A stretch of DNA of 64,000 bases from JALYUA01 sp038203955 (GTDB lineage Bacteria; Acidobacteriota; Thermoanaerobaculia; UBA5066; Gp7-AA6), in assembly GCA_038203955.1 (NCBI GenBank), contig JBBRDK010000002.1, positions 19,770 through 83,769 on the forward strand. The letters are read 5' to 3'. Under the pieces are notes generated by a model. The model did no database searches, was not told where the DNA came from, and saw only the letters and a program-made list of their open reading frames with translations. Shown in pieces: positions 1 to 8,901 of the stretch; the first letter of the stretch is position 1; every line of letters starts with the position of its first letter. The position numbers were made by a program, and so were the translations under genes.

Positions 1-1
1 C

Positions 2-856
2 GGCGCGAGCGCCGAGTCCGCTGCCACGCCGACGCTCGCTTCCGTCTCGAGCGAGGCTCGCGAGCCGGTCGAAGCCTCCCGCGGGGCGGCGTCAGCCGAG
101 GCCGCGGTAAACGAGCAGACGGACGCCCGCTTCCGGGCTCTCGAGGCGAAGGTGGAAGAGGCCGTGGAGGAAATCGCCCGCGAGCGTGAGGAGCGACACC
201 GCGCGGAAGTAGAACGCCGCCGCTCGGAAAGCGACGCGGCGGCGCTGACGGCGCGCCTGGAGACCATCGAGCGCGAGGCGCGGGACCTCGGAAAGACTCT
301 TGGAGAAAAACACGACTCGTTCGAGGGACGAATCCAGGCGCTCGCCGGATCGCTCGAGGGACGGGACGACGTGGAGGCCCGGATTCGTGAGGCGCACGAC
401 CGGCTTTCCGCCAGCGAGAAACGGCAGCGCACCTACGAGGACGACGTCTCGATCTCGCTGCGCAGTTTCGGCGAGCGCGGCGAGAAGGTATCGGCGCAGA
501 TCGCCGGGATCGCAGAACGCCACGACCGTCTCCAGGAACAGATCGCCACGATCCACCAGCAGATCGAGGTGCTCGAGGCCGCTCTCAGGGAGAAGACGTC
601 GCAGAGCCGCCGCGAGGCGGATGACATTCGGACCGAGCTTCAGACGCTCCGCGGAGCGATCGAGGAGCGGATCGGGCACGGCCATCGCGAGGCCGAAGAC
701 ATCCGGAGCCAGATCGCGCCGCTTCTCGAGGCCCACGGGCAGCGCGGCGCGGACGACGAGCGCCTCTCGCAGGAGTTCGACCGCCTTCGGGAATCGCTGG
801 CCGACTCGCTGGGAGACCTTTCGGAGCGGCTGCGGAGAGCCGTGCGGGGGGCGTAA
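2..856 (+). CDS. Coiled-coil protein, 3' part only
   Basis: The frame is open from the window edge (position 2) to a TAA at 854-856, so this is the C-terminal 284 residues of a longer protein; the GTG at 152 is probably internal. The first ~35 residues are rich in Ala, Ser and Glu. From about residue 45 onward it is a nearly continuous charged heptad pattern (Glu, Arg, Gln, Asp, Leu) with no glycine-rich or membrane segment. This is typical of a long alpha-helical coiled coil. No enzymatic motif is visible and I cannot name a family; SMC-like or polar-organising scaffolds are possible. It converges on era, with a 7-bp repeat array between the two stop codons. Confidence 0.6.
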   Translation, partial: GASAESAATPTLASVSSEAREPVEASRGAASAEAAVNEQTDARFRALEAKVEEAVEEIAREREERHRAEVERRRSESDAAALTARLETIEREARDLGKTLGEKHDSFEGRIQALAGSLEGRDDVEARIREAHDRLSASEKRQRTYEDDVSISLRSFGERGEKVSAQIAGIAERHDRLQEQIATIHQQIEVLEAALREKTSQSRREADDIRTELQTLRGAIEERIGHGHREAEDIRSQIAPLLEAHGQRGADDERLSQEFDRLRESLADSLGDLSERLRRAVRGA

Positions 857-860
857 GAAA

Positions 861-929
861 GTTGAGAGTTTAGAGTCAGGAGTTCAGACCAAGAAGCCGG
901 CGGTGTGCACTCTCAACTCTCAACTCCCT
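861..929. repeat. Heptamer array between convergent genes, two inverted halves
   Basis: Units GTTGAGA, GTTTAGA, GTCAGGA, GTTCAGA (861-888) are followed after 20 bp by ACTCTCA, ACTCTCA, ACTCCCT (909-929). AGTTGAGAGT at 860-869 is the reverse complement of 909-918, so the halves can pair as a stem. The era stop codon (920-922) lies inside the second half. Confidence 0.8.
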
Positions 930-1861
930 CCCACCAGCCTCGATAGAAACCTCTCGTCTTCCCGCCAGTCCGCGCGGACGCGGACGGTGAGCTCTAAGAA
1001 GTAGCGCCGGCCGCTCTGCGCTTCGAGCTCCTGGCGGGCGGCGGTGCCGATGTCCCGGATCATCGTGCCGCCCCGCCCGACGATGATCCCCTTCTGCCCT
1101 TCCTTCTCGACCACGATGGACGCGGAGACGACCGTCAGGTTCTTCGCCTCGTCTTCGCGGACGGACTCGACCAGGACGGCGGAGGCGAAGGGCAGCTCTT
1201 CGCGCGTGCGCTCCAGAAGCTTCTCCCGCACGACTTCGCCGATCCATTCCGACTCCGGCGTCGCGGTCAGAAAGTCGTCGTCGTACGCCGCCTCGCCCGC
1301 GGGAAGGGCGGCGACGAGAAGGGAGGCCAGACGCTCGACGCCGTCTCCGGTCTTCGCGGAGATCGGAATCACGTCGCGAAAGGCATAACGGGCGGAAAAA
1401 TCCGCGAGCAGCGGGAGCAAGGCGGGCTTGGGGAGAAGATCGACCTTGTTCAGGGCGAGAATGGCGGGCTTTCCGGCCCGCTCGAGAAGGCGGATCAGAA
1501 ACTCCTCTCCCTTGCCGCGCCGATCGGCTGCGTCGATCACGAGCAGAACCAGGTCGGCCGTCGACAGCGCGTCCGTCGCGTCGCGAACCATGGCGGAATT
1601 CATGCGGTGCTCCGGCCGGTGGATCCCGGGCGTGTCCACGAGAGCGATCTCGGCCCCCGGCCGCCGCGCAATGCCCAGAATCCGCCGCCGGGTCGTCTGA
1701 GGCTTGTCGGAGACGATGGCCACTTTTTCGCCGACCAGCCGGTTGACGAGAGTGGATTTTCCGGCGTTCGGGCGCCCGACGACGGCGACCGCGCCCGCCC
1801 GGAAGGGGACGGCGTCTTCGGAGGGGACGGAGTCTCCGACGGGGACGGCGTCTTCGTTCAC
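920..1861 (-). CDS. era: GTPase Era
   Basis: Era is a ribosome-associated GTPase needed for 16S rRNA maturation and 30S assembly. The 313-residue protein has the P-loop GRPNAGKS at residues 29-36, the G3 motif DTPG, the G4 motif NKVD, and a C-terminal KH domain with IIVGRGG and the following IRDIG. I place the start at the GTG at 1861 because it overlaps the corC stop codon (GTGA), giving translational coupling. The ~20 residues before the G domain are unusual: three hexapeptide units (EDAVPV, GDSVPS, EDAVPF) encoded by an 18-bp near-repeat. The stop codon sits inside a heptamer array. It is the last gene of a phoH-pgpH-ybeY-corC-era operon, a common arrangement for these RNA-maturation genes. 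Confidence 0.95.
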   Translation of the reverse strand: MNEDAVPVGDSVPSEDAVPFRAGAVAVVGRPNAGKSTLVNRLVGEKVAIVSDKPQTTRRRILGIARRPGAEIALVDTPGIHRPEHRMNSAMVRDATDALSTADLVLLVIDAADRRGKGEEFLIRLLERAGKPAILALNKVDLLPKPALLPLLADFSARYAFRDVIPISAKTGDGVERLASLLVAALPAGEAAYDDDFLTATPESEWIGEVVREKLLERTREELPFASAVLVESVREDEAKNLTVVSASIVVEKEGQKGIIVGRGGTMIRDIGTAARQELEAQSGRRYFLELTVRVRADWREDERFLSRLVGGS

Positions 1862-3117
1862 GACGCCGCGCCCGAACGCGGCCCGGCGACCTCCGGCTCG
1901 GCGAGGGGAACCGCCGGCTCGATGCGCACCCGGTGGACCCGCCGGCGGTCCGCCTCTTCGACGGTGAACATCAGCTCCGACTCCCGGTGGGTCTCCCCCG
2001 GCCGGGGAATGTGGCCGAGCCGCGCCGCCAGAAAACCGCCGAGGGACGAGAACTCTTCCTCCTCCGGGCCCCTGCCGAAGAGCTCCCGGACCGTCTGGAC
2101 GTTCTCCTTGCCGGAAACGGAGTAGGCGTTCTCGCCGGCGGGAGTGACCGCCTCGCGCTCGTCCTCGTGTTCGTCCCAGATCTCTCCGACGATCTCCTCG
2201 AGAAGGTCTTCGACGGTGACGAGCCCCGAGACGCCGCCGTACTCGTCGACGACGATCGCCATCCAGAGATGCCGCCGCTGAAACTCCCGGAGCAACTCGG
2301 ACACCTTCTTCGACTCCGGGACGAAATACGCCTCGCGAAGGATGTCGGCGATTCCGCTCATCCGGCCATGCCGCATCGTAAAGAAGAGGTCCTTCACGTG
2401 CACGGTCCCGACGACCTTGTCCGTCGAGCCGCGGACGACGGGGATCCGCGAGTACTTCGCCGAGGTGAAGAGCTCCGCGAGCGCCTCGGGCGATTCCGAT
2501 TCCTCGATCGAAACCATGTCGGTCCGCGGGGTCATCACTTCGCGAACGCGCGTCTCGCCGAAATCGACGATCGAGAGAAGGAGCTTCTCCTCTTCCTTCT
2601 CGAGGATCCCTTCCTCCCGCCCGACGTCGATGTACGCCTGGACTTCTTCCTCGGTGGCGGGCGGCACTTCGGGCCGTTCGCGGCTGCCGAAGATCTTGCG
2701 CACGGGGATCGCGACCGGGAGCAGGAGCCACGAGGCCGCCGTGATCGTGGGCAGCAACCGGGCCACGATCTTCTCGGGGTCCGACTTCGCGCCCCAGCTC
2801 AGGAGCAGGATCTCCGTCACGAGCCAGCCGAAGAGGAAAACCGCGCCGCCCCACGCCCAGGGCGGCCGCAGGCCGAAACCCGCAAACGCGTGAACGACCG
2901 TGAGGAGTCCCGTCAGCAGGAGCACCTGAACGAGCACCTTCGTCGTGGTGCGGGTGATCTCGATCTCGCCGGGGCCCGAGAGGATCCTCGCGCGGTCCGG
3001 ATGCTCCTCGAACAGGCCCCGCAGCCGGATCGGCGAAAGGCGGTCGAGCGCGAGCGCGAACGTTTCGAACAGCAGGAATGCCAGGTAGCAGAACCCGGCG
3101 GTCATCAAAGCCATCAT
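1858..3117 (-). CDS. CorC/HlyC-type CBS-domain protein
   Basis: The 419-residue protein has an N-terminal region with about four hydrophobic helices (residues ~1-140), then a cytoplasmic CBS pair beginning near MTPRTDMVSI and continuing through VVDEYGGVSGLVTVEDLLEE. It ends in a CorC_HlyC C-terminal domain (SSLGGFLAARLG). Relatives are CNNM-family membrane proteins linked to magnesium or cobalt efflux; the hemolysin name is historical. The transmembrane part matches DUF21 only weakly. The ATG at 3117 overlaps the ybeY stop (ATGA), and its own stop overlaps the era start. Transport substrate is not shown by the sequence. Confidence 0.85.
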   Translation of the reverse strand: MMALMTAGFCYLAFLLFETFALALDRLSPIRLRGLFEEHPDRARILSGPGEIEITRTTTKVLVQVLLLTGLLTVVHAFAGFGLRPPWAWGGAVFLFGWLVTEILLLSWGAKSDPEKIVARLLPTITAASWLLLPVAIPVRKIFGSRERPEVPPATEEEVQAYIDVGREEGILEKEEEKLLLSIVDFGETRVREVMTPRTDMVSIEESESPEALAELFTSAKYSRIPVVRGSTDKVVGTVHVKDLFFTMRHGRMSGIADILREAYFVPESKKVSELLREFQRRHLWMAIVVDEYGGVSGLVTVEDLLEEIVGEIWDEHEDEREAVTPAGENAYSVSGKENVQTVRELFGRGPEEEEFSSLGGFLAARLGHIPRPGETHRESELMFTVEEADRRRVHRVRIEPAVPLAEPEVAGPRSGAAS

Positions 3118-3527
3118 GAGTCGGCGATCCCGAGCCGGAGCCGGACGCGGCTCTCGAGAGCTTCCATTTCGCCGCGGTCCGTCTCGTGGTCGTACCCCAG
3201 GAGGTGCAGGAACCCGTGCACCAGGAGCCGGTCGATCTCGCGGGACGCGGGCTCGCCCCGCCGCCGGGCCTGGCGCGCCGCGTAGGGCACCGACACAACG
3301 ATGTCTCCGAGCAACCAACCGCCGGCGGCGGGGAAAGCGAGCACGTCCGTCGAACGGTCCTTCCCCCGGTAGTCCCGGTTCAGGCGGCGCATCCGCGCGT
3401 CGCCGCAGAACAGGACCGACACCTCCTCCGCCCGCGCCCTCGTGAACCGCGCCGTCCGCGAGAGAAGCGACCGGACCCGCGCGGGTCGAGGAGCCCCCGA
3501 GGCGCTCGCCTGCACGTCGCACCTCAC
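3114..3527 (-). CDS. ybeY: Endoribonuclease YbeY (rRNA maturation factor)
   Basis: YbeY is a single-strand endoribonuclease involved in 16S 3'-end processing and ribosome quality control. The 137-residue protein carries the zinc motif H-x3-H-x5-H in HGFLHLLGYDHE, with His104, His108 and His114. The preceding segment RGKDRSTDVLAFP and the GDIVVS strand are also typical. The GTG at 3527 overlaps the pgpH stop (GTGA), which decides the start and indicates coupling. Its end overlaps the corC ATG. The pgpH-ybeY-corC-era neighbourhood matches the conserved context of this gene in many bacteria. Confidence 0.93.
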   Translation of the reverse strand: MRCDVQASASGAPRPARVRSLLSRTARFTRARAEEVSVLFCGDARMRRLNRDYRGKDRSTDVLAFPAAGGWLLGDIVVSVPYAARQARRRGEPASREIDRLLVHGFLHLLGYDHETDRGEMEALESRVRLRLGIADS

Positions 3528-5878
3528 CGCGACTCGGACGCCCGCGTTCCGCTCGGCCGGGGGGCCGCCGAATCGTGCGTCGGGGCCTCTCCGGTCTTCC
3601 GGCGGGAAAACCCGCGGTTGAACTCGAAGCCCGGATAGTCGATCCGATGGTGGTAGATGTTCGAGACCGTCCGCTCCAGCGTGTCGACGATGATGGCGAG
3701 ATCGCGCATCGTGAGGTCGCAGTCGTCGAACTGCCCGTCGCGAAGGCAATCGTCGACGATCGTCTGGATCATCGCGCGGATTCTCGCCGGCGACGGCTCG
3801 ATCAGGGTTCGGGAGGCGGCCTCGACGGCGTCGGCGATCATCAGGATCCCGTTCACACGCGTCGTGGGCCGCGGGCCCGAGTGCCGGTACTCCGTCTCGC
3901 GGATCGGCGAGTCTTCCGGGCCCGACTTGGTCAGCGCCTTCTGGTAGAAGTAACGGATCAGCTTGGTCCCGTGGTGCTCGCTGATGGCCGAGACGAGCTG
4001 TTCCGGCAGGCGCGCCTTCGTCGCGAGATCGACCCCTTCCTTCACGTGCGCCGCGATGACGAGCGCGCTCATCGAAGGCTCCAGCCGGTCGTGGCGGTTC
4101 GCCCCCTTTGGCTGGTTCTCGATGAAGTAATCCGGCATCTTCGTCTTGCCGATGTCGTGGTAGTAGCCCGCGACGCGGGCGAGCAGCGCATCGGCGCCGA
4201 CAGCCTCCGCGGCGGCCTCCGCGAGGTGTCCCAGCACGAGGGAGTGCTGGTACGTGCCCGGAGCCTCGAGCGCGAGCGTGCGCAGAAGTGGCAGGTTCTG
4301 GTTCGAGAGCTCGAGCAGGCGGATGTCCGTCGTGACGTGAAAGAGGTGTTCGAAGACGGGCAGGAAAACCCCGACGATCATCGCGACGAACCATCCGCCG
4401 GCGAGCCCGCCGAGCACGTCCGCCGCGAAGTCCCAGCCCCTCGCCTCGCCGTTCAAAAAGGCGATCGCGGAGATGGAGACCAGGTTCGCCGCGGCGACGA
4501 TCGCCCCCATCCCGAGCAGGACGCTGCGCGAGCGCAGCTTCCCGATTACGAAGATGCCGGCGAGCGATCCCACGAGCGCGAAGAGGACGAACGGGAAGCT
4601 CTGGCCCATGAGGATGCCGGCCCCGATGGCGTGCACCGCGGCGAACAGGAGCGCCGGGCCCATCCCGGCGACGAGGCTGACCATGATCGAGCCCGCGGCG
4701 AACGGGATCGCGTAGTACGTGTGCGCCGCCCAGGCGGAGCCCTCGAAGCTCGAGGAGAGCCCCTGCGCGAGGACGAAGGCGCCGCGCGTCAGGAGGGAGA
4801 ACAGGATTCCGGCCGCGAGGATCGAGGCGTAAACCATCTCCGGCCGGCGCTCCCGCCTCCGGCGGCGCTGCCGCCGCGCATCCACCCAGAAGGCAGCTGC
4901 CGCGAGGAGCTGAAGGATGACGATCCCCATGACCTTGACCCAGGACGAAGGGTCGGCCGCGGACGCGCGGACCGCGGCGATCCACTCCGCGGCCTTGGGA
5001 GAGATCTCGTCTCCCTTGCGAACGATCACCTTCCCGCGCGGGATCCGCGTCAGCACCGTCTCGACGGACCGGGCCGCCTCCTGGCGGCGTCGCAGCGTCT
5101 CCGTCGCGTCGTACGTCAGATTCGGGCGAAGTCCGGCGGCCAGAAACGCGGAGACCTCGGTGAGCGCGCGCCCCGCCAGCGGGCCGGCGGCCAGCCGCTT
5201 CGCCACCGCGTTCTTCGTCTGCGACCCGTACTCGACGACGTCCGAAAGGTCCTTCCGCCGAAGCTCGCGTCCGCTGCGCGTGTCGCGGAGGACGATCCCC
5301 CTGTCATGGCTGTCGGACAGAAGTTCGCGGTTGTCGACGACGCCCGCCCGGTAGAGGTCCGCGCCCGCCTGCAGAAGCCGCTCCTCGATCGCCGGCGAAA
5401 ACTGCAGGCCCGCCAGCGCGAGAAGGGCCTCGTCGCCCACCGGGAGATCGAACGCGTCTCTCAGAGCCGGAGGAAGCCCGTTGCGCCGCCGCCCGCCGGT
5501 CTCGGCCGCGCGCGCCTTCGAGAAGGATCCGCGGATCTCCGCCGTCAGCCGGTCGGGGGCCGCCGTGTCCCAGTCGTAGACCGGGAGAACCTCGGCCGCG
5601 GCTTCGACGCGCCGGTGCGCCGTGGCCGCCGCGTCGGGAACGATCAGGTCGCGGGGGGCGATGACGTCGCGCGTCGCGATCTCCCCCGCCCGAGCCGGTG
5701 CCCGGCGGAACGAGAACGCCGGCGCGAAGGCGAACGTGGTCGCGAACACGTAGGCGACGGCCCAGGCCCAGAATCGCCAGGGACGCCGCTGCTTCGCGGG
5801 CTGCCCGGGCTCTCGCGGCGCGCCGCCGGAACCGCGCAATGTGATCGTCGAGCGCCGAGATGGCGCGCCGGGTCCCAT
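3524..5878 (-). CDS. pgpH: 7TM-HD phosphohydrolase, PgpH-like c-di-AMP phosphodiesterase
   Basis: This 784-residue membrane protein matches the PgpH layout. It has one N-terminal hydrophobic helix (residues ~30-50), a long extracytoplasmic 7TMR-HDED-like domain to about residue 310, seven hydrophobic helices to about 510, and a cytoplasmic HD domain. The HD signature is GYYHDIGKTKMPDYF near residue 572, preceded by HSLVLGHLAE and followed by SEHHGTKLIRYFY. Characterised PgpH proteins hydrolyse c-di-AMP; that role here is by homology. Only 8 bp separate it from phoH upstream, and it is coupled to ybeY downstream. Confidence 0.9.
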   Translation of the reverse strand: MGPGAPSRRSTITLRGSGGAPREPGQPAKQRRPWRFWAWAVAYVFATTFAFAPAFSFRRAPARAGEIATRDVIAPRDLIVPDAAATAHRRVEAAAEVLPVYDWDTAAPDRLTAEIRGSFSKARAAETGGRRRNGLPPALRDAFDLPVGDEALLALAGLQFSPAIEERLLQAGADLYRAGVVDNRELLSDSHDRGIVLRDTRSGRELRRKDLSDVVEYGSQTKNAVAKRLAAGPLAGRALTEVSAFLAAGLRPNLTYDATETLRRRQEAARSVETVLTRIPRGKVIVRKGDEISPKAAEWIAAVRASAADPSSWVKVMGIVILQLLAAAAFWVDARRQRRRRRERRPEMVYASILAAGILFSLLTRGAFVLAQGLSSSFEGSAWAAHTYYAIPFAAGSIMVSLVAGMGPALLFAAVHAIGAGILMGQSFPFVLFALVGSLAGIFVIGKLRSRSVLLGMGAIVAAANLVSISAIAFLNGEARGWDFAADVLGGLAGGWFVAMIVGVFLPVFEHLFHVTTDIRLLELSNQNLPLLRTLALEAPGTYQHSLVLGHLAEAAAEAVGADALLARVAGYYHDIGKTKMPDYFIENQPKGANRHDRLEPSMSALVIAAHVKEGVDLATKARLPEQLVSAISEHHGTKLIRYFYQKALTKSGPEDSPIRETEYRHSGPRPTTRVNGILMIADAVEAASRTLIEPSPARIRAMIQTIVDDCLRDGQFDDCDLTMRDLAIIVDTLERTVSNIYHHRIDYPGFEFNRGFSRRKTGEAPTHDSAAPRPSGTRASESR

Positions 5879-5886
5879 CAGATGTT

Positions 5887-6939
5887 TCAGCGCCCGAGAG
5901 CGGGGCGGCTGGCTTCGCGCTGCTCGCGCTCGCGGTCGAGGGCCTCGTAGGCCGTGATGATCGACTGGACGAGGGGATGCCGCACCACGTCCTTCTGATC
6001 GAAGAGCACAAACTTGATGCCGTCGAGATTGGAGAGAAGCTGCTGGGCCTCCCGCAGGCCGGAGGTCTTGCCTGAGGGCAAGTCGATCTGCGTGACGTCG
6101 CCCGTCACCACGGCCTTCGAGCCGAACCCGATGCGCGTCAGGAACATCTTCATCTGCTCGGATGTGGTGTTCTGCGCTTCATCCAGGATGATGAAGGCAT
6201 CGTTCAAGGTGCGCCCTCGCATGAAGGCGATCGGCGCCACTTCGATGACCCCGCGCTCGAGAAGCTTCGCGGTCTTCTCGTAACCGAGGATGTCGTACAG
6301 GGCGTCGTAGAGCGGCCTCAAATACGGGTTGATTTTTTCGACGAGATCGCCGGGAAGAAAGCCGAGTCTCTCCCCCGCCTCGACGGCCGGGCGGGCGAGG
6401 ACGATCCGCTTGACCTTTTTCTCGAGGAGCGCCGCCGCCGCCATCGCCACGGCGAGATAGGTCTTCCCCGTTCCGGCGGGACCGACCGCGAAGACGAGGT
6501 CGTGGCGCTCGATCGTCTGGACGTACACGCGCTGTTTCACGTTGCGAGCCGTCACGACCGACTTCAGCGTCGGCCCGAACGGGCTGTCGATGAAGAACTC
6601 GACCAAGGAGGCGTTCGGGTCCTCCTTGACGACGCGGATCGCGGTCAGAACGTCGCTGCCGCGCAGTGGATATCCCAGCGTCAGGAGCTCCGAAAAGCCC
6701 CCGAGAAGCCGCCGGGCCGCGTCCTGCGGCGCCCCTTCGCCGACCACGGAGATCTCGTTTCCGCGCGCGGCCAGCCGGACGCCGAACGCGTCCTCGATGG
6801 CGCGAAGGTTTTCGTCCGCGATTCCGAAGAACTCCGTCAGCCCCGATTCGGGAAAGGTCAGAGCCGTCGTTGGTTCAGGAATTTTGCTCGCTCCTTGCGA
6901 CCGGGCGCCGGATGGGCGGGCGCCTCTCGGATCGCGCAC
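5887..6939 (-). CDS. phoH: PhoH family ATPase
   Basis: The 350-residue protein carries an N-terminal KH-like segment (residues ~30-85) and a PhoH P-loop domain with GPAGTGKT at residues 153-160 and the DEAQNTT Walker B motif. PhoH-like proteins are RNA-associated NTPases, and this gene order (phoH, pgpH, ybeY, era) points to RNA or ribosome maturation. The GTG at 6939 is the most upstream start; a TAGCTT box lies only 3 nt before it, so the true start may be a little downstream. It is the first gene of the operon. Residues 1-25 are compositionally unlike the family core and may not be translated. Confidence 0.9.
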   Translation of the reverse strand: MRDPRGARPSGARSQGASKIPEPTTALTFPESGLTEFFGIADENLRAIEDAFGVRLAARGNEISVVGEGAPQDAARRLLGGFSELLTLGYPLRGSDVLTAIRVVKEDPNASLVEFFIDSPFGPTLKSVVTARNVKQRVYVQTIERHDLVFAVGPAGTGKTYLAVAMAAAALLEKKVKRIVLARPAVEAGERLGFLPGDLVEKINPYLRPLYDALYDILGYEKTAKLLERGVIEVAPIAFMRGRTLNDAFIILDEAQNTTSEQMKMFLTRIGFGSKAVVTGDVTQIDLPSGKTSGLREAQQLLSNLDGIKFVLFDQKDVVRHPLVQSIITAYEALDREREQREASRPALGR

Positions 6940-7065
6940 TCAAAGCTACCACGCGGGAAAGGCGAGCAAAAAGCGGGCCCCGGAAAATGCCGGAGCTCCC
7001 TCTAGAATCAACCCTCATCGAATCAGCCGTTTCCAGCGGGATTGCGTTCCCGCGGCCCGCGCGCC

Positions 7066-7641
7066 CTAGCGACCGTCGGCGATCGCCTTCGCGACTTCCT
7101 CGAGGCCGTTCTCGACCGCGTCCCGGATCGTCGAGCCCTTGTTCTTGTGGCGGATCTCACCGACGACGTTGCCCTTCGCATCCTTGACCAGGACCTCCAC
7201 GCCCACGCCCGGGTTGGCCATCCAGCCTCCCCAGTAACGGCCGGCGCCCCGCGGCTCCCAGGCGTTGAAGACGTTGCCGGTGACCACGAGGTCCCCGCCC
7301 GACTTGACGACCTTGAAGCCCTGCTTGTCCAGCCACTGCTCCATGTAGTCACGGGCGTCGTGAGCGGCGTCACGCGCCTCGCGGCCGCGGCCGTTCTCGT
7401 CGAACTCCTTCACCGAGACAGTCCGGTACTTCTTGAGGCTTCCCTCCGGGAAATAGACCCAGTCGGCGTCCTTGCCCTTGGTGAGCTTGTCGTAATCGGG
7501 CAGGAACTTCGCGGGCTCGTCCCTTTCCTTCGCATCGTCCGAGTCCTGGAATCCCTTCTTGGCCGCTTCTGCGGGGCGGGCGGAGAGTACGAGGAAGGCG
7601 ACGAGAGACATGGCAAACAAACGCGTCGTGTGACGAAGCAT
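7066..7641 (-). CDS. Secreted DUF4410-like protein
   Basis: The 191-residue protein begins with a Sec signal peptide (MLRHTTRLFAMSLVAFLVLS, cleavage probably after AEA at residue 26). The mature part includes YRTVSVKEFDENG, a helical middle, a GDLVVTGNVFNAWE strand region and a terminal helix EVAKAIADGR. This resembles DUF4410-type envelope proteins, whose function is unknown. An AAGGAGG ribosome site (7651-7657) lies 9 nt before the ATG and a TAGAAT -10-like box is at 7670-7675. It appears to be monocistronic. I do not assign a biochemical role. Confidence 0.7.
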   Translation of the reverse strand: MLRHTTRLFAMSLVAFLVLSARPAEAAKKGFQDSDDAKERDEPAKFLPDYDKLTKGKDADWVYFPEGSLKKYRTVSVKEFDENGRGREARDAAHDARDYMEQWLDKQGFKVVKSGGDLVVTGNVFNAWEPRGAGRYWGGWMANPGVGVEVLVKDAKGNVVGEIRHKNKGSTIRDAVENGLEEVAKAIADGR

Positions 7642-7650
7642 GATCAGGGC

Positions 7651-7675
7651 CTCCTTAATTGCGGTTCAAATTCTA
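7651..7675 (-). promoter_or_regulatory. Ribosome site and -10-like box of the DUF4410-like gene
   Basis: Read on the minus strand, TAGAAT (7675-7670) is followed by AAGGAGG (7657-7651), then the ATG at 7641. No convincing -35 element is visible. Confidence 0.4.
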
Positions 7676-7703
7676 CCAAAACCCCAGCCTCCCGGGCGGA
7701 CCG

Positions 7704-8753
7704 TCAACCGGCCAGGCGCTCGCAGACGGCATCGGCGGCGGCGGACGTCGAGAGCTCCCCTCCCACGTCCCAGGTGCATTTCCGGGCGGCCACGCAGGAG
7801 GCCACGGCCCGCTCGATCGCCAGCGCCTCCTCCCTTTTTCCGAGGTGTTCGAGCATCAGAGCCACCGTCAGGATCGCGCCAAAGGGGTTGGCCCGCCCCG
7901 TCCCGGCGTACTTGGGCGCGGAGCCGTGGACCGGCTCGAACATCGATACCCGTCCCGGGTGGATGTTCCCCGACGCGGCCATGCCGAGCCCTCCCTGGAG
8001 AGCCGCTCCGAGGTCGGTGACGATGTCCCCGAACATGTTGTTGGTGACGATCACCTCGAACGGACGGGGGTCCCGGATCAGCTGAAGGCAGAGCGCGTCC
8101 ACGTAGAGGTGCGACGCTTCGATCCCGGGGTACTCGCGCGACACCTCCGCGAAAGTGCGCTGCCAGAGGTCCCCGACGAACCGCATGGCGTTCGACTTGT
8201 CCGACATGACGACCCGCCGGCGTCCATTCTCCTTCGCGAAGGAGAACGCATGGCGGATGATCCTCTCGACGCCCCGCCGGGTCGAGAGGTCCTCCTGAGT
8301 CGCCACCTCGTCGGGGGTTCCCTTCTTGAAGTTTCCCCCGATCCCGACGTACGACCCTTCCGTGTTCTCGCGGAACACCACGAAATCGACGTCCGCCGCG
8401 GTATAGCCCTTCAGCGGCGAGAGCCGGTCGTCGAGGCAGCGGACCGGCCGGTAGTTGACATAGAGGTCGAGCTGGAACCGGGCGCCCAGGAGGATGTCCG
8501 CCGCGTGCTTCATGTCCGGCACCCGCGGGTCGCCGAAGGCCCCCATGAAGATGGCGTCGTAGTTCCGGGCGAGGTCGTCGAACGCCCCCGGGGCGATGGT
8601 CTCGCCCGTCGCCAGGTAGTGGTCCGCGCTCCAGGGGAACGACACGAGCTCGAGGCCGAGAGAGCGGCGCGCGTCCAGGCGCTCCAAGACCTTGACGGCT
8701 TCCCGGGTGACGTCGACGCCGATGCCGTCCCCCGGAACGATCGCGAGCTTCAT
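7704..8753 (-). CDS. Isocitrate/isopropylmalate dehydrogenase family protein
   Basis: This 349-residue NAD(P)-dependent beta-decarboxylating dehydrogenase has the N-terminal IVPGDGIGVDVTREA, the substrate-loop segment FRENTEGSYVGIGG, the catalytic region VTNNMFGDIVTDLG, and the cofactor-binding FEPVHGSAPKYAG. The family includes LeuB, tartrate/D-malate dehydrogenases and homoisocitrate dehydrogenase. The ENTEGSYVGIGG loop and the TRRGVERIIRHAF helix look closer to the tartrate/D-malate group than to classic LeuB. No leuA, leuC or leuD neighbours support leucine synthesis, so I leave out a symbol. A TATCTT box lies 9 nt before the ATG. A heptamer array separates it from the divergent cysteine dioxygenase gene. 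Confidence 0.85.
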   Translation of the reverse strand: MKLAIVPGDGIGVDVTREAVKVLERLDARRSLGLELVSFPWSADHYLATGETIAPGAFDDLARNYDAIFMGAFGDPRVPDMKHAADILLGARFQLDLYVNYRPVRCLDDRLSPLKGYTAADVDFVVFRENTEGSYVGIGGNFKKGTPDEVATQEDLSTRRGVERIIRHAFSFAKENGRRRVVMSDKSNAMRFVGDLWQRTFAEVSREYPGIEASHLYVDALCLQLIRDPRPFEVIVTNNMFGDIVTDLGAALQGGLGMAASGNIHPGRVSMFEPVHGSAPKYAGTGRANPFGAILTVALMLEHLGKREEALAIERAVASCVAARKCTWDVGGELSTSAAADAVCERLAG

Positions 8754-8782
8754 GCGGCGGGGAAGATAGCAGAACGAGGGTT

Positions 8783-8848
8783 AGCTCTCAGCTGTCAGCT
8801 GTCAGCTCTCAGCTGTCAGCGGTTCTCAGTTCTCAGTCGTCAGTTGCT
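8783..8848. repeat. Heptamer array between divergent genes
   Basis: Consecutive AGCTCTC/AGCTGTC units run from 8783 to 8817 (five units) and continue as degraded TTCTCAG-type units to about 8848. Period is 7 bp. The array lies between the starts of the dehydrogenase and the dioxygenase. Confidence 0.8.
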
Positions 8849-8889
8849 GAAACCGCGCCCCTATCCATGCCCTTGGCCCTTCACCCGGT

Positions 8890-8895
8890 TAGTAT
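8890..8895 (+). promoter_or_regulatory. TANNNT box 6 nt before the dioxygenase start
   Basis: TAGTAT is followed by exactly 6 nt and the ATG at 8902. A transcript started about 7 nt downstream of the box would begin at or next to the start codon. No Shine-Dalgarno sequence is present. Confidence 0.45.
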
Positions 8896-8901
8896 TACCG
8901 C

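Noticed and set aside
920..3298. A single 792-residue frame covering era and its upstream genes
   Set aside because: Only the era part has conserved motifs; upstream the frame is the shadow of corC and ybeY, and the GTGA overlap at 1861 marks the real start.
3575..5950. Very long plus-strand open frame opposite pgpH
   Set aside because: Its translation is Arg/Asp/Val-rich with no domain and mirrors the codon bias of pgpH, which has clear HD and membrane motifs.
7661..7677. T-arm-like GGTTCAAATTC suggesting a tRNA
   Set aside because: No acceptor, D or anticodon arms fit around it on either strand; it lies in the leader of the DUF4410-like gene.
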